NCBI GenBank assembly: GCA_024610705.1
Contig: JANDEH010000002.1
Location: 59,948,870 to 60,012,869 of the forward strand
Direction: 5' to 3'
Length of the DNA: 64,000 bases
From: Tetragnatha versicolor
Lineage: Eukaryota; Arthropoda; Arachnida; Araneae; Tetragnathidae
Shown: piece by piece, positions 37,506-48,228 of the stretch
How positions within the stretch are numbered: position 1 is the first letter of the stretch
How the letters are laid out: each line of letters starts with the position of its first letter
The notes under the pieces: model-generated
The model's input: only the letters and a program-made list of their open reading frames with translations
Told to the model about the DNA's origin: nothing
Database searches by the model: none
Program-made: the position numbers and the translations under genes

Positions 37506-38016
37506 CACTGTAAAAAATAATCCTGCAAAAAAACAGAAAATTTCTGGCAGCAAAAGTTGCCAGAAAAAATCTGTAGGTTGAAAAATCCTGTAAACAGAAA
37601 AAAGCTGTAACCTACAGGTAAATGCTGTAAAAAGGAACTTTCTGTCAAGTGGGCTACAGATTTTTCTGTTGCCTCTCAGTAATTTTCTGCTTGTGCGCAT
37701 GCACTTATTTTAGTAGAGTTTTTTTAATTTTAATTAATTGATATCCGGGAATAGAACCCGCGACCTACCGCATGCTAAAGCACGCACGCTACCACTGAAC
37801 CAAAGAAGATTCAGTATAACGTTGCCAATAGCTGTATTGGTTTTCAATGCAGTAAGTTTCTGTTTAAGTACAGATATGCTAAAAAACTAGGTAAAAGCTG
37901 TTATTTTACATAAAATAAATAAAAGTGCGGTGGGAATGTTACATGACAGAATATCTCTGTAAACATAAAGTCACTGTTATTGAAATTTCTGTTTTTCTAC
38001 AGTTTTTTTTACAGTG
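37506..38016. mobile_element. MITE with CACTGTAAAAAA ends
   Basis: CACTGTAAAAAA and TTTTTTACAGTG ends with TA flanks (37504-37505, 38017-38018). The interior repeats CTGTAR-type words many times and includes a tRNA-like block at 37,741-37,806 in reverse orientation. Confidence 0.72.
37741..37806 (-). pseudogene. tRNA-like remnant inside a MITE
   Basis: On the minus strand it has an A-box-like TGGTTCAGTGG and a B-box-like GGGTTCTATTCC at tRNA spacing. The anticodon stem does not pair well, so it is a relic rather than a working tRNA. Confidence 0.5.
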
Positions 38017-38382
38017 TATAAAATGGGTTCAATTCCGTTAGAGTCCCCGCTAAATATCACCTATCTCTTTTGAAAGCTTAATTTTCAAATATAAACAATT
38101 TTTAAAAAATTTTTTAATGATAAACTGAGCAGTTAGGTAAACATCTAATTAAACATAATAATTCATAAATTTAAAATTATTTAGCAATATTTATAATTTT
38201 TGGTGTCCAAAAGAGGTAGGCGATTATTTAGCGGGAACTCTAACGGAATTGAACCTTAAAATGTTTAATTAGATCTATAACTGTTCAGTTTATCATTAAA
38301 AATTTTTATATTTTAATATTAAAAGCTTTCAAAAGAGATTGGTGATATTTAGCGGGAAATTTAACGGAATTGAACCCCAACT

Positions 38383-40006
38383 AAATTTATAGGTGAAAAC
38401 GTAGTTTTATAAATAGTAATATGCAGCAGGGAAACATTAAATACAGTGTATGAAAAATATGTATACAGTGTTCATAAAATTCATGGTTACTGTTGCATTA
38501 GCCAAGAAAAACCACCATAAGCAGTAAATTTTTATCAGATAAGTACTATTAACATGCATATAAAAATAATAATTCAACAGTAAATTAATAAAATGGTAAC
38601 ATTTAATCCCTCTTAACATATTTGAACAGCTAATAATATCATTAGAGACTGAAATCGGAAAAAAATCAAATCCAAAACAATGCACTCATTTTATAAACAA
38701 ATTTATTGTTGCCAACCGAGTAAAAGAAATACAACGAAATCTGGACGTCACGTAAGGGAATTATATATATAGATTCTCTAAAGCGCGATTTACTGCAAAG
38801 TAAACAATACAAAAATGAAATTCCAAATATCAAGTGTAGAAATAACTTAGTTTTAAAGTTTTCATAAATACCAAAGATTCTTCATACTTTTATTAAATTA
38901 TTAAATGGCAAAATCAAGGCATTTGGATTCTCTCAGTAACATTATTCACCTCAAAAAGAGTAAGTAAAAACTACGTCTACACATGCTAAAACGTTGTCGA
39001 CTAGTTTTGTCCCCCGCAAGTACTTGTAAATTAAACCGAACTAACTCAAGTGTATTTTATTCTCTCCTCCGTAAATTTTCCGAATTTCTTCTCGTGATTC
39101 TTCACACACTTTTATATTCCTCTCTTGGAAGTGAGAACTGTCTGGGCTAAAAGAGATTAATGCAGACTGTGTAAAGAACTCTCGTGTTAAATTCTTTGGT
39201 AACTATGCCGGAGCATGTCGCCCTGAGATTAAGAGGATGATAGAGCGAAGACGCCTTTTGAACCGCCTTTTTTTTAATTTGGCGTTTTGAAGTTATGACT
39301 AATTTCTAAACTATTAGAGATTATACGGAATTGGAAGAGAGGAGGTAATCAGCTCTAAATCCCTCTCTCTCTTTAAGCTCTAAGTAAGTTTGAAAAGTTT
39401 GAATAAGGTTTGAAATAAAGAGGTACTAACAAATGATGATTCTTAATAGTTTCTGTATATGGGTGGATAGTCAAGTTTAGTGTCAAACAAGTTTAGCGAG
39501 ATTTATTTGCCATCTTGATAAGAAGTTTTGCTCTCCTTTGGATATTAAAAGAGCTAGTGTACCCCCGAGGTCTTATATCGCCAAAGCATCGGTCTTATAT
39601 CGAGGACAAAGAATCGCCCCTTTTTTAGCATAAACGAAACAATCCACGCGTTGCTTTTTTTAAGATTTTCCCCAACAACCACATAAAATTTCAAGAATGT
39701 GGGTATTTTATTTTCTGGAGATATTTTTAAATTTTTTTTCAAAATTTTAACTTATGAAGTTCGGTGCATGAAACAGTTATGCAGAGCTTTTCCGGTAGCA
39801 AATAAATGTTTTCACCAAATAAGTGTTTGAATACTGTTACCCGAAGTCCAGGAAAAAATTGCCTTAATTTTTTAATTGTGTGTTTCTAACGATTTTTGGT
39901 GAGTTTCAAAAAATTCGGTCTACTAATTACACCATTGACTTGCAAGTCTAAAATGTGTTCTTTTTAAAAATTACTTCTTAATAATTTTTTCGAAACAATC
40001 TTTCAA
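38383..40006. other. gene-free DNA
   Basis: Nothing recognised. Confidence 0.5.
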
Positions 40007-40384
40007 ACTTTCGAGCTTTTAAGCTGTGGTCAAAATTAAAAATTTATTTAAAAATTATTTAAAATCATTAAAACTCTAAACGTTTCGTCCGAAAACTTCG
40101 CCGGGCATCATCAGTAGAAAAGCGTTTAAAAATATATAAATAAAATCCTTCACGATGAAATAGCTCATGAAGGCGTCTGCGGTAATCTGCGTAATATTCC
40201 AACCCACGCTTTATCGATTCTTGTTGTTTCTTCTTTACGATTAAAATTATTTTCATGTTTACAAATCTCGATGGCTTCGCGGCAGAGGCGGGTGTAAAAG
40301 TGCCTGGTGGTATCCAGAGCCGTCGTATTCTCGAACCAGATGTTATGGCCAGTCAGGAAAGCGTGTTCGGCTACGGCCGATTTT

Positions 40385-41260
40385 CTGGAAGAATTTTTAG
40401 ATCATCTCAACTCCCTTCACCCAAATATCAAATTTAGGTTCGAAGTTGAAGATAACGAAAAATTACTCTTTTTGGATGTCCTGGTAGAAAAAAGGCCAGA
40501 TGGCTCTCTGGGCCATTCTGTTTATCGAAAACCTACTCACACTGACCGATATCTAAATAATAAATCCAATCACCACCCCGCCCAGAAAAGAGCTGTTCTT
40601 AAAACCCTCACCAACCGAGCTGTGTGTATTTCTCAACCTGACAAATTGAAAGCAGAGTTAGACCATCTAATGAATGCACTCCAGGCCAATGGATTCAAGA
40701 GAAGAGACATCGTCAGGGCTTCCAATCCCGTGAAGCGATCCACCGACGTTAGAAGAGATTTGCCCACTCCAGCGGGTATAGCTTTTTTGCCATATGTTCA
40801 TAAAGTAACTGATAGAATTAGTAGACTACTTAAGAAATTTAACGTAAAAACAATTTTCAAGCCCACCAGGAAATTGTCGACATTTATGCGCTCCCCTAAA
40901 GATCCCCGGGACCCCCTATCCAACCCAGGAGTTTATCGGATCCCGTGTTCCTGCGGATCTGTGTATATTGGAACTACTCTAAGAAGCATCAACACCAGAT
41001 TAAAAGAACATTAGAGAAATTGCAGATTGGGGGAAGTGAAAAAATCGGCCGTAGCCGAACACGCTTTCCTGACTGGTCATAACATCTGGTTCGAGAATAC
41101 GACGGCTCTGGATACCACCAGGCACTTTTACACCCGCCTCTGCCGCGAAGCCATCGAGATTTGTAAACATGAAAATAATTTTAATCGTAAAGAAGAAACA
41201 ACAAGAATCGATAAAGCGTGGGTTGGAATATTACGCAAATTACCGCAGACGCCTTCATGA
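40385..41260 (+). pseudogene. Penelope-like RT C-terminus and GIY-YIG endonuclease, broken
   Basis: The frame opens after the inverted arm with a late RT segment: FLDVLV, then KPTHTDRYL, the conserved region after the palm in Penelope RTs. A basic linker follows, then the endonuclease start GVYRIPCSCGSVYIG (the GIY-YIG-type strand pair). A TAG at about 41,012 interrupts the domain; the same frame continues with KKSAVAEHAFLTGH and AIEICK, the C-terminal endonuclease motifs. The RT catalytic palm is missing upstream. Together with the premature stop this marks a dead copy. Confidence 0.82.
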
Positions 41261-41310
41261 GCTATTTCATCGTGAAGGATTTTATTTATATATATTTAAA
41301 CGCTTTTCTA

Positions 41311-41343
41311 CTGATGATGTCCGGCGAAGTTTTCGGACGAAAC
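41311..41343 (+). ncRNA. hammerhead ribozyme-like core in the Penelope arm
   Basis: CTGATGA (41311-41317), then stem II GTCCG/CGGAC (41319-41323, 41334-41338), then GAAAC (41339-41343). Flanking TAAACG and CGTTTA could form a further stem. The order and spacing fit a hammerhead core except for one extra base after CTGATGA. The inverted arm carries the same core (40082-40114, minus strand) with one stem mismatch. Penelope elements are known to carry hammerheads; activity here is unproven. Confidence 0.6.
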
Positions 41344-41420
41344 GTTTAGAGTTTTAATGATTTTAAATAATTTTTAAATAAATTTTTAATTTTGACCACA
41401 GCTTAAAAGCTCGAAAGTTT

Positions 41421-42249
41421 TTTATTAACATTATGGAAACCGGCTGTGAAAATTTCTCATCTTTACTCATCTTTCAAAGATTAAATTAAAACTATTTATC
41501 AAGTTCATAAAAGTTTTTACATGTACTACAATATACTGAGAAAACCGTAAGCTGGACATAATAGGCCCGGCGCTGGTCCTCACGGGTTAAAAATTAGTGA
41601 TACTATATAGTGTACAGAGAATATCTAGAGACAAACGGGTCGAGAGAAAACCCCCTTAAAATGTCACGACGTAATTTGTGAATATTCCCTAATTTTCTAA
41701 TCATTTTTCATTTTCATATCCATAGTTAAAATTTCATTTGTAGTAAAGTGACAGAGCTTCTAAGCAGTAAAATATTGCAGCACCTGTCTTGGAACTAACT
41801 ATAAATCTTACACCAATTAAATGTAACAAAAAACTTGACACTAGGACAAAATCTCTCTGGTATTCATCAACTAACTACTGGAGCATCATTCATAATTTAT
41901 CCGCATTGCCTTCGAGCTAGTAGACATCCGAACATCCTAATCAATCAGCGTTATTCCGACACCCAGACGGAGTTCAGGGAGGGTAAGTATGAATGAACCC
42001 TTTCGGCATTGACCTCCTGGAATTTTAGATAGGATATAATGGAAATTTCTGGCAGAGTATAGTTCTTAAGGGGTATTCCGTTTATCGTTTTAGAACGGAA
42101 GATTGAGAAGGAAGCGTGCGATTATAATATTTCTATCCCCCTCCGTTTAGTAATGTTGTTGAGTCCTCAATTGTCGCTGGTTTTGTCAGTATTAGACCCA
42201 CATCATGGAGAAAAACTGTAACAATAAAGGCGAAAGCCAATTGTAGGGC
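41421..42249. other. gene-free DNA
   Basis: Nothing recognised. Confidence 0.5.
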
Positions 42250-42384
42250 TTGGTGGATGAAGGGGCTATGTTATAAGGCCTGTCCCAAAAGTAACGAGAC
42301 TAAATTCCCTAATTCTGACTGGAATTCAGTCTTGTTACTTTTGGGACAGGCCTTCTAACATAGCCCCTTCATCCACCATCAAGT
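42250..42384. mobile_element. short palindromic MITE
   Basis: GGATGAAGGGGCTATGTTA, then AGGCCTGTCCCAAAAGTAAC, both repeated inverted around a centre of about 20 bp. AGGCCTGTCCCAAAAGTAAC-type ends are characteristic of mariner-related MITEs. The flanking palindrome suggests insertion into or co-evolution with an older foldback. Confidence 0.7.
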
Positions 42385-42757
42385 CCTTCAATTCTGGAAT
42401 CGTCTAGAATTCGCAGGAATAGCAGCAGGACTACTTAACAGGAAATTCAGTCTGTTGCTTTTAAGCAATTTGTAAAATTGTTTTATCAGAACCATATGGG
42501 TTGGAATTTCAATTTTCTTTTTAATCGTTAATTCTTACTTCTTAGATTATGCTTACTACGTCTTCATTTATGCTTACTAGATCAGAATTTAACCATTTTT
42601 AGTGGTGAGAAAATTTACACAATGTTGATAATTCAGTAAAAAAAGTAAAAATGAATATTAAGTATTTAGTCATTAATATTTTAAATAATTTATTATTGCA
42701 GCGAAAAATTTAAAAGTAGAGTAGTACTTACTATCTGTACCTACCTTAGAGAAGGGG

Positions 42758-42980
42758 ACTGCTTAACCAAAGATAGTAAAAGGGTCACGTGTCTTTTTAC
42801 TTTAGTATTTTTTATTTTATTTAAAATTTACTGATTTTTTATGTTTATAGAGGGTCTAACTAAGGTTAGAGGGAGTAAATGTCTATTCTTCTTTAGATCA
42901 ACTGCCCCTCAGCTTCTTCCTTTCTCCCCTCCAAGTCTGTCAAAATCAAGTGACCCTTTTACTATCGTTGGTTAAGCAGT
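42758..42980. mobile_element. MITE with ACTGCTTAACCAA ends
   Basis: ACTGCTTAACCAAAGATAGT and ACTATCGTTGGTTAAGCAGT are inverted ends of 223 bp. No clear duplication, no coding sequence. Confidence 0.68.
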
Positions 42981-43012
42981 ACTTTACTCAAATCTATAAT
43001 TTCGTTAACTAG

Positions 43013-43096
43013 GGAGCTACCGCCCCCTGCTCGCTATCGCTCGCCAACCCCTGTAAACTGCTGACGCAGGACCTTTTGGAATTGCTTCGCAATTAC
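43013..43096. repeat. second copy of the GC-rich hairpin chain
   Basis: It has the same order of blocks as 37,266-37,349 (CCGCCCCCTGCTCGCTATCG, CTGCTGACGCAG, TTGCTTCGCAA) but with eroded stems. Confidence 0.6.
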
Positions 43097-43995
43097 CACA
43101 AATTCAAACACTTTATAAATTAATACACTTTATAAAACAATTAAACAATTTACAGAAAAAACGTCAACCAACTTTCCAAAAATACTTCACCAAATCTCCT
43201 CCATGAATAAATTTCCCTTAAAAGTTTGAATAAACTCAAACTTATCAAAAATTTAAATGAAATGTTTTCAAAAATATTCATTTTAATTATTTTTAATCTA
43301 TGATTATAAAAATAACTAGTTCTAACTGTTTATCAATATTCGGATCAAATAAAAACCCTTATTTTAAAGTAACTCGTTAGTATAATATGCCTAGTGTTTA
43401 TCATTCATATTTTTTTAACCCAGACTTATTAAACAATACCGTTTAAGCAATTGAAAATAATAAGAGACAAAACATCACTCTATGTTTACAATTAATTTCG
43501 ATAAAATCAGACTAAATATTATAAATATTGGACAAAAAGTGTGAAATTTTAGTACAAAATGGCGTTCATGTAAGTTTTTAGAATATGTTTTTATCAGTCT
43601 TAGTGTAATATTTCATCAAGAAAGTACTTTTTTAAAATGGTGAAAAAACATGTTTCATCTTAAAATATAGCGTCAATCTGTTGTGATTGGATGCATAATA
43701 ATTTGAATGACAGTACTTGCTTTGTAACTGCGACCTTATCCGTTATATAAAAAAATGGCAATATTTTAAAATTGAGAATTTTTTTGAAAAATCGAAGGGC
43801 TTACTCGGAAATCCGGAAAGAATCCGGACATTTTGATACCATATATGTGTCATTCGGTTCAGTAATTAAAAAGCCTTTCTCTGGAAACCGTTCACTAAAA
43901 ACTTTTTTTTAGAATAGAGAGATTATTGTTAAAGTTCACATTTTAATAATTTTTCTATTTTATCATAGCTTATCTGTGATTCAATCGTATTTATT
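43097..43995. other. gene-free DNA
   Basis: Nothing recognised. Confidence 0.5.
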
Positions 43996-44010
43996 ATTAC
44001 CTTCGGTTGT

Positions 44011-44387
44011 TGTTGTCGTGTGCCACTTTTAATACCCAAGCTCTACAAGGATTTCAAGGCAAATGGGGTACGGCTATTGAGAAAGTGAGGCCCATTAAAT
44101 GGCAGGAGTCCGACTTCTGCCTCATGAGATGATAGATGCTCTCACTATCTAACGCCACCTCCACAATTTTGCCGTGCATCTGAAGGGGAGGGAAATAGTC
44201 TCCAGACATCTGGACCCAAGGTAAACTGCGCCATGACTCATGACCGACCTCAGGACTTTCGGACCCACAGATTTAACGAGCACGTACTCCGAATATACTC
44301 GATGGGTCTCCAGCGGTGTCGGGAATCCAACCCAGGACCCTCCGATCCCAAGGCCGATGCCTTAACCACTAGGCTCCCCACGGTCCT
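44011..44387 (-). mobile_element. tRNA-derived SINE, about 377 bp
   Basis: It is bounded by a perfect 15-bp target duplication ATTACCTTCGGTTGT (43996-44010 and 44388-44402). The minus strand starts with a tRNA-like head: A-box region AGCCTAGTGGTTAAGGC and B box GGTTGGATTCC (44322-44332). A tRNA-unrelated body follows and the tail ends in ACAACAACA. These are the structure and duplication length expected of LINE-mobilised SINEs. Confidence 0.88.
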
Positions 44388-44402
44388 ATTACCTTCGGTT
44401 GT

Positions 44403-47400
44403 AAGAAGTTTTACTCTTGCCTGATGATCATCTCCGCTCGGATCGAAAGTTTCGATTTTTAACATTTTGAATGCGGCCTTAAGAGCCAGGTGAACACTTT
44501 TTCTTACTTTTTTAAATTCGTTATCTTGTTTCAACGCTGATTCAATTTACTGTTTGATAAACAAATTTTTCAGGTCTCATTCTTCTTATTTTGAGGTCAA
44601 AAATAAAATTTTTTAAAAATTTATTCTAACAAACATTAATCATCTGAAGAAGATAACTTCCTTTCGGTTTTTCAAAACAATGTAATTTCAGTTCTCAAAA
44701 ATATTTTAGTTTCGAAGCTAAACGATTGCAGCAGGTAAAAGAAAAATTTTTAGAGAAAAGCATTAAATAAAACAGAATGATTGAATTAATAACTAAGCTA
44801 ATTATCTGGAGCAACATCAAGTTTTTGCAACTTAAAATGATTAATCTAATTGTTTCTGGTAAGTGAAAAATGAACGTAGAATATCATTAAGAAATAATTC
44901 GTAAGATTTTATAATTTTTTCTGGACTTTATGAATGAATACAATGAGAAGTGCTATCAATAAAAATCCAGCACTTTAACTCGAATGTATATTTGCATAGA
45001 TTTCTAAAACAATTAGTAATTTCATTCGCGTAAAGAATAACATTCTGATTAATTTCAATTAAACGAATAAGTCTGTTCAAAAAAGAAGCTAGTGAAAATT
45101 TCCTCTTTCTATACCTCAGATGCCAATGCATTTTTTTATAACTCGAGAATCTACCAAAATGGCTTTTTAGATTCCGCCATTTTGTTACTTGGGAACGTCC
45201 ATAAATTACAAGAAGTCAAAAAGGAAGACAGAAGGACCAGCAAAAGCTCTCCAATTTTCCCCAAGGGAGGTGGGAGTCAATTAAAACCGCATATAAATGA
45301 CAAAATATACGTTTTTCTTTCATATTTCTTATCACAAGTTAGAAAAATATGCACATTAGTCAGAATAGGGAATCCTTAGCCAGTCAGTAGAGATAATTAG
45401 TACTTTTTGATTAAATTAATAATGTTTTTAATTTCTCTCAACATGGATTTGTATCAAAATATTACAATGTGTATGCATTGGAGAGTCATGGATGACGAGA
45501 CGAAACAAATTGGCTACGAACATGTCAAAAGAATCCATTAAAAAGTTTCGGAAAAATCTCAAGCGAGAATTTTAGAGGAAGGACGGTCAATCAAAATCTC
45601 ATAAAGATGGGTCCGAAATTTGGAGAAAAGCATGTCACGTTATTTATGGACGTCCCCTTTCAAGATCATTCTAAAGAACCATAAGGAAAGACAGCGTAAA
45701 ATCTCTCAACTCATCTCATACTAGTGCAAATAAAAAAGGCGGGGAAAAACCCTCAATGGGACTGGATGGTGATGTATATTCCAAGTCCAGAAACAGAGAA
45801 TTTAAGAAAGACGGCATAAGCAATAAGAACCCGTAAGACAAGAAACAACTGAAACTGCGGTGCTGAAAGAGAAAAAAACAGCAAAGAAAAACTCAAAAGA
45901 TAGATTTCAGAAAGTTTTGAGAGCTTTCAAAATTTATCGCCATAAATTCTTAGCCCCGCCGTGGACTCTAGGGTTGAGTTGTAGTGTTGAAAAGAAACTT
46001 TTTCCCCGACCGATTCTAAAAATAAATACGATTCGCTTCACTTGAGAGAGTTCTTATAGATGTCTTTTCGAAGGGATCCTATTTATAACTGCGGAAAGCT
46101 TCCACGGTCTCAGCCGAGATTTTAGTGGGTCTTTTTTGCCAATTTATAAACGACCCCAGATGTGATAAGATTGTTTACGGTATGAGCTCACATAAGCCTG
46201 TAATCTTGCGAGTTTTAATATTTGTTTTGCGGAGCTTACACACAGAATTTTAAAGGATATTTTATATTTCTATATAGATAGTTTTTTGTAGGTATCGTTT
46301 ATTCTTTGATCATATTTTGATTTGAAAAAAGTACGGCGTGTAGTGGAAAATTGATTTAAGTGTTAGAAAAATAATATTTTAACTTTCTTCAAAAGCATGT
46401 CATTTGGGATTTAAGGAGTTAAAGTTATTTTTTAATTGAACTTGAAGTTTTTAAGCTGTAAAAGTTTTTGTGTCTGGCTTTGTTTAAGGCAAAAAAGCCT
46501 ATTTATGTTATAAAAATTCCTGCTAGATAACACCTTTAAAAGTAGATTCAATGTCTCACAATCACAGTCGGAAAACTTAAATTTCTTAAAAAGTATAAAA
46601 AAATGCGTATAAAAGGTACAAAATAACAAATAATGGTTTTACAATAGCGAAAACCAATCAAAAATAAAGAAAATATTTTTTGAAATTGAAAAAGTTACTT
46701 TAGACGAATGTCCCTGCTGTTTTAGAAATACAAAATCAATCATGTTACGAGGAATAAATCAAATTTTTTATGCTTAAAACTTAATATTACCTGTATAAAA
46801 CTAAACAAACGATTACTTAAGTAAAAATCAAAGAGAAGGAGTAAAGGAACAAAAACTAATATTTTTGATTTTATAGGAATATTATTCACTGTATGTCTTA
46901 GAAAATACAACATTAGTCCTTCGTACCTAATAAAACACGAAACTGAAGCAAACCAAAACTTCTCATGAACCCTTTCAGAATCAGTTTAAAAAACTTTTCA
47001 AAAATACCTTCACATCACACCTGTGTCAACGATAACAAATAAAAAAAGATACTCTCCCAGGGTTATCTATCCATCACATTCCCTAATCTATTTCTCGCAT
47101 CAAAAGTTCTCTCGTTTATCACCTCAGAGTTACCCGTGATCCCTTCATAAATCTTCTCGGAGACTTAATTGGCCAGCCAATACTCCCGAGAAAGAGCTGT
47201 TCTAATCCGGTTTTGCCTGGATTTAGATTTGAGTGGGTAGATTCACTAGTGACACGGAAATAGTTGTTGGAAAAGATAATTGTTTTCTCACAATCGAGCA
47301 TAAAGATTCAATTAAGTTGGTGCTGATGAGTCACTAGAGCCTAGGGGGGGGTAACTGTAGTAGCAGTAATAACAGTTTTCCTCATGGAAGTAAGGGAGTG

Positions 47401-47481
47401 TCACAATTGGTTTTATTGATGGAGTTAGTGAGCCTAAGTTTGCTACGAATAAAAGTTATTTCAATGGACCATATCCCTCTT
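44403..47481. other. gene-free DNA up to the Polinton
   Basis: No gene or bounded element recognised over 3 kb. Confidence 0.5.
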
Positions 47482-47487
47482 GACGTC

Positions 47488-47793
47488 AGTAGTAAGCAGG
47501 GCGCTATGTGAGACAAACTGACCCGCCCGAACCGGCCGTAGGTTAACATGGGATTTCGGGCGGCTTAGGGCGGAAGGGGTTGATTTGTGACGTCATATCA
47601 CGTGACCGGTTGGGGGCGTGGTTTTTGACGTCATAGCCAATGGCGTTGAAGGGGGCGTGCCTGGAGTTGAGTTGTTTACCTCCTGCTGCTGGTTTAGCCG
47701 AGTTGAGTTGTTTACCTCCTGCTGCTAGTTTCGTTTTAGCGGAGTTGAGTTGTTTATTAAAAGTTTAGTTTTTCGGGTATGGCAACGGTATTT
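47488..47793 (+). repeat. left terminal inverted repeat of the Polinton
   Basis: It matches the right end with few differences. It contains CRE sites TGACGTCA (47588-47595, 47626-47633), an E-box TCACGTGA (47598-47605), a GC box GGGGGCGTGG (47612-47621), a CCAAT box (47637-47641) and three copies of GAGTTGAGTTGTTTA, two of them followed by CCTCCTGCTGCT. Confidence 0.95.
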
Positions 47794-47831
47794 TTTTTTA
47801 CGTGTTTGACCAGAAATTTTTGGTTTTTACA

Positions 47832-47921
47832 GCCATCTAGCGGAGAAAGTAAGAGTTATTTGTAAAAATTTAAATTAAATATTTAAAGGTTTTGAGTACC
47901 CGTGCTGCCATCTATCTGGCG
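47832..47921 (-). promoter_or_regulatory. two CTCF-like motifs inside the left end
   Basis: GCCATCTAGCGG (47832-47843) and GCCATCTATCTGGCG (47907-47921); the first reads CCGCTAGATGGC on the minus strand, close to the CTCF core. A similar TAGCGCCCTTCTACCG lies at 63297-63312 inside the right end. Binding is inferred from motif similarity only. Confidence 0.35.
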
Positions 47922-47977
47922 AATTTAAAGTACTTGTTAAATTTAATTATTTAAAGTGAATAAAATAATATATTTTT

Positions 47978-48054
47978 GGATTCGAACCCGCAAAAAGGTA
48001 CTTGACCTACCGGATCTCCGACGCTATGCACTCCCCGTTAGGCCATCAGTACCC
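47978..48054 (-). ncRNA. tRNA-like Pol III unit 1
   Basis: Read leftward it is tRNA-sized: start GGGTACTGA, A box TGGCCTAACGG (48035-48045), B box GGTTCGAATCC (47978-47988), T-run shortly after. The T stem does not close. Instead GGTACT near the 5' end can pair with AGTACC about 50 bases on. It is therefore either a decayed tRNA or a tRNA-like small RNA. Confidence 0.5.
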
Positions 48055-48149
48055 GATTCGTTAAGGCGTAAAATAAGTTCTCAAGAAAAACTTTTGAATT
48101 TATTGGTTAGTTTGCCTTTTGAAATTAAAGTTTTACTCAAGTAGTAAGA

Positions 48150-48228
48150 GGGACGTAGCTCAGTAGGGTAGGTATCAGATTTATTACTGAGCTTCGTCTC
48201 TCTTTTGCTAGGTCGCAGGTTCAAATCC
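48150..48228 (+). ncRNA. tRNA-like Pol III unit 2
   Basis: Rightward unit of 79 bases: GGGACG start, A box TAGCTCAGTAGG (48156-48167), B box GGTTCAAATCC (48218-48228), TTTT about 30 bases later. As in unit 1, the first ten bases pair with a segment about 50 bases on (GCTTCGTCTC) rather than with a normal acceptor 3' strand. A short TCAG/CTGA stem with an 8-base loop lies inside. Confidence 0.5.

Larger units (their letters stand above)
37413..38382. repeat. cluster of GGTTCAATTCCGTTAGAG terminal repeats
   Basis: The block appears forward at 37,413 and 38,025 and inverted at about 38,238-38,255 and 38,360-38,377, each adjacent to an RTTAGCGGGAA-type sequence. This suggests overlapping or rearranged copies of one palindromic MITE family. 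Confidence 0.65.
40007..41420 (+). mobile_element. Penelope-like retroelement fragment with inverted terminal arms
   Basis: A 3' fragment of a Penelope-like element (C-terminal RT plus GIY-YIG endonuclease) on the + strand. Its 3' portion (41,040-41,420) is repeated in inverted orientation at 40,007-40,384, including part of the coding end. Inverted, truncated flanking copies are typical of this class. Hammerhead-like motifs lie in both arms. Confidence 0.85.

Noticed and set aside
40068..40256. Minus-strand frame identical in style to one at 41,169-41,357
   Set aside because: It is the inverted arm of the Penelope fragment, i.e. duplicated 3' region, not a separate gene.
44250..44534. Minus-strand open frame of about 94 codons
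   Set aside because: It lies mostly within the SINE and reads its tRNA-like head; not a protein gene.
47956..48144. Open frame across the left Polinton tRNA-like unit
   Set aside because: No motif, overlaps the Pol III boxes, no promoter; chance frame.
48150..48228. Idea that unit 2 is a stop-suppressor tRNA with anticodon TTA
   Set aside because: The loop has eight bases and the acceptor and T stems do not pair, so no anticodon can be assigned.
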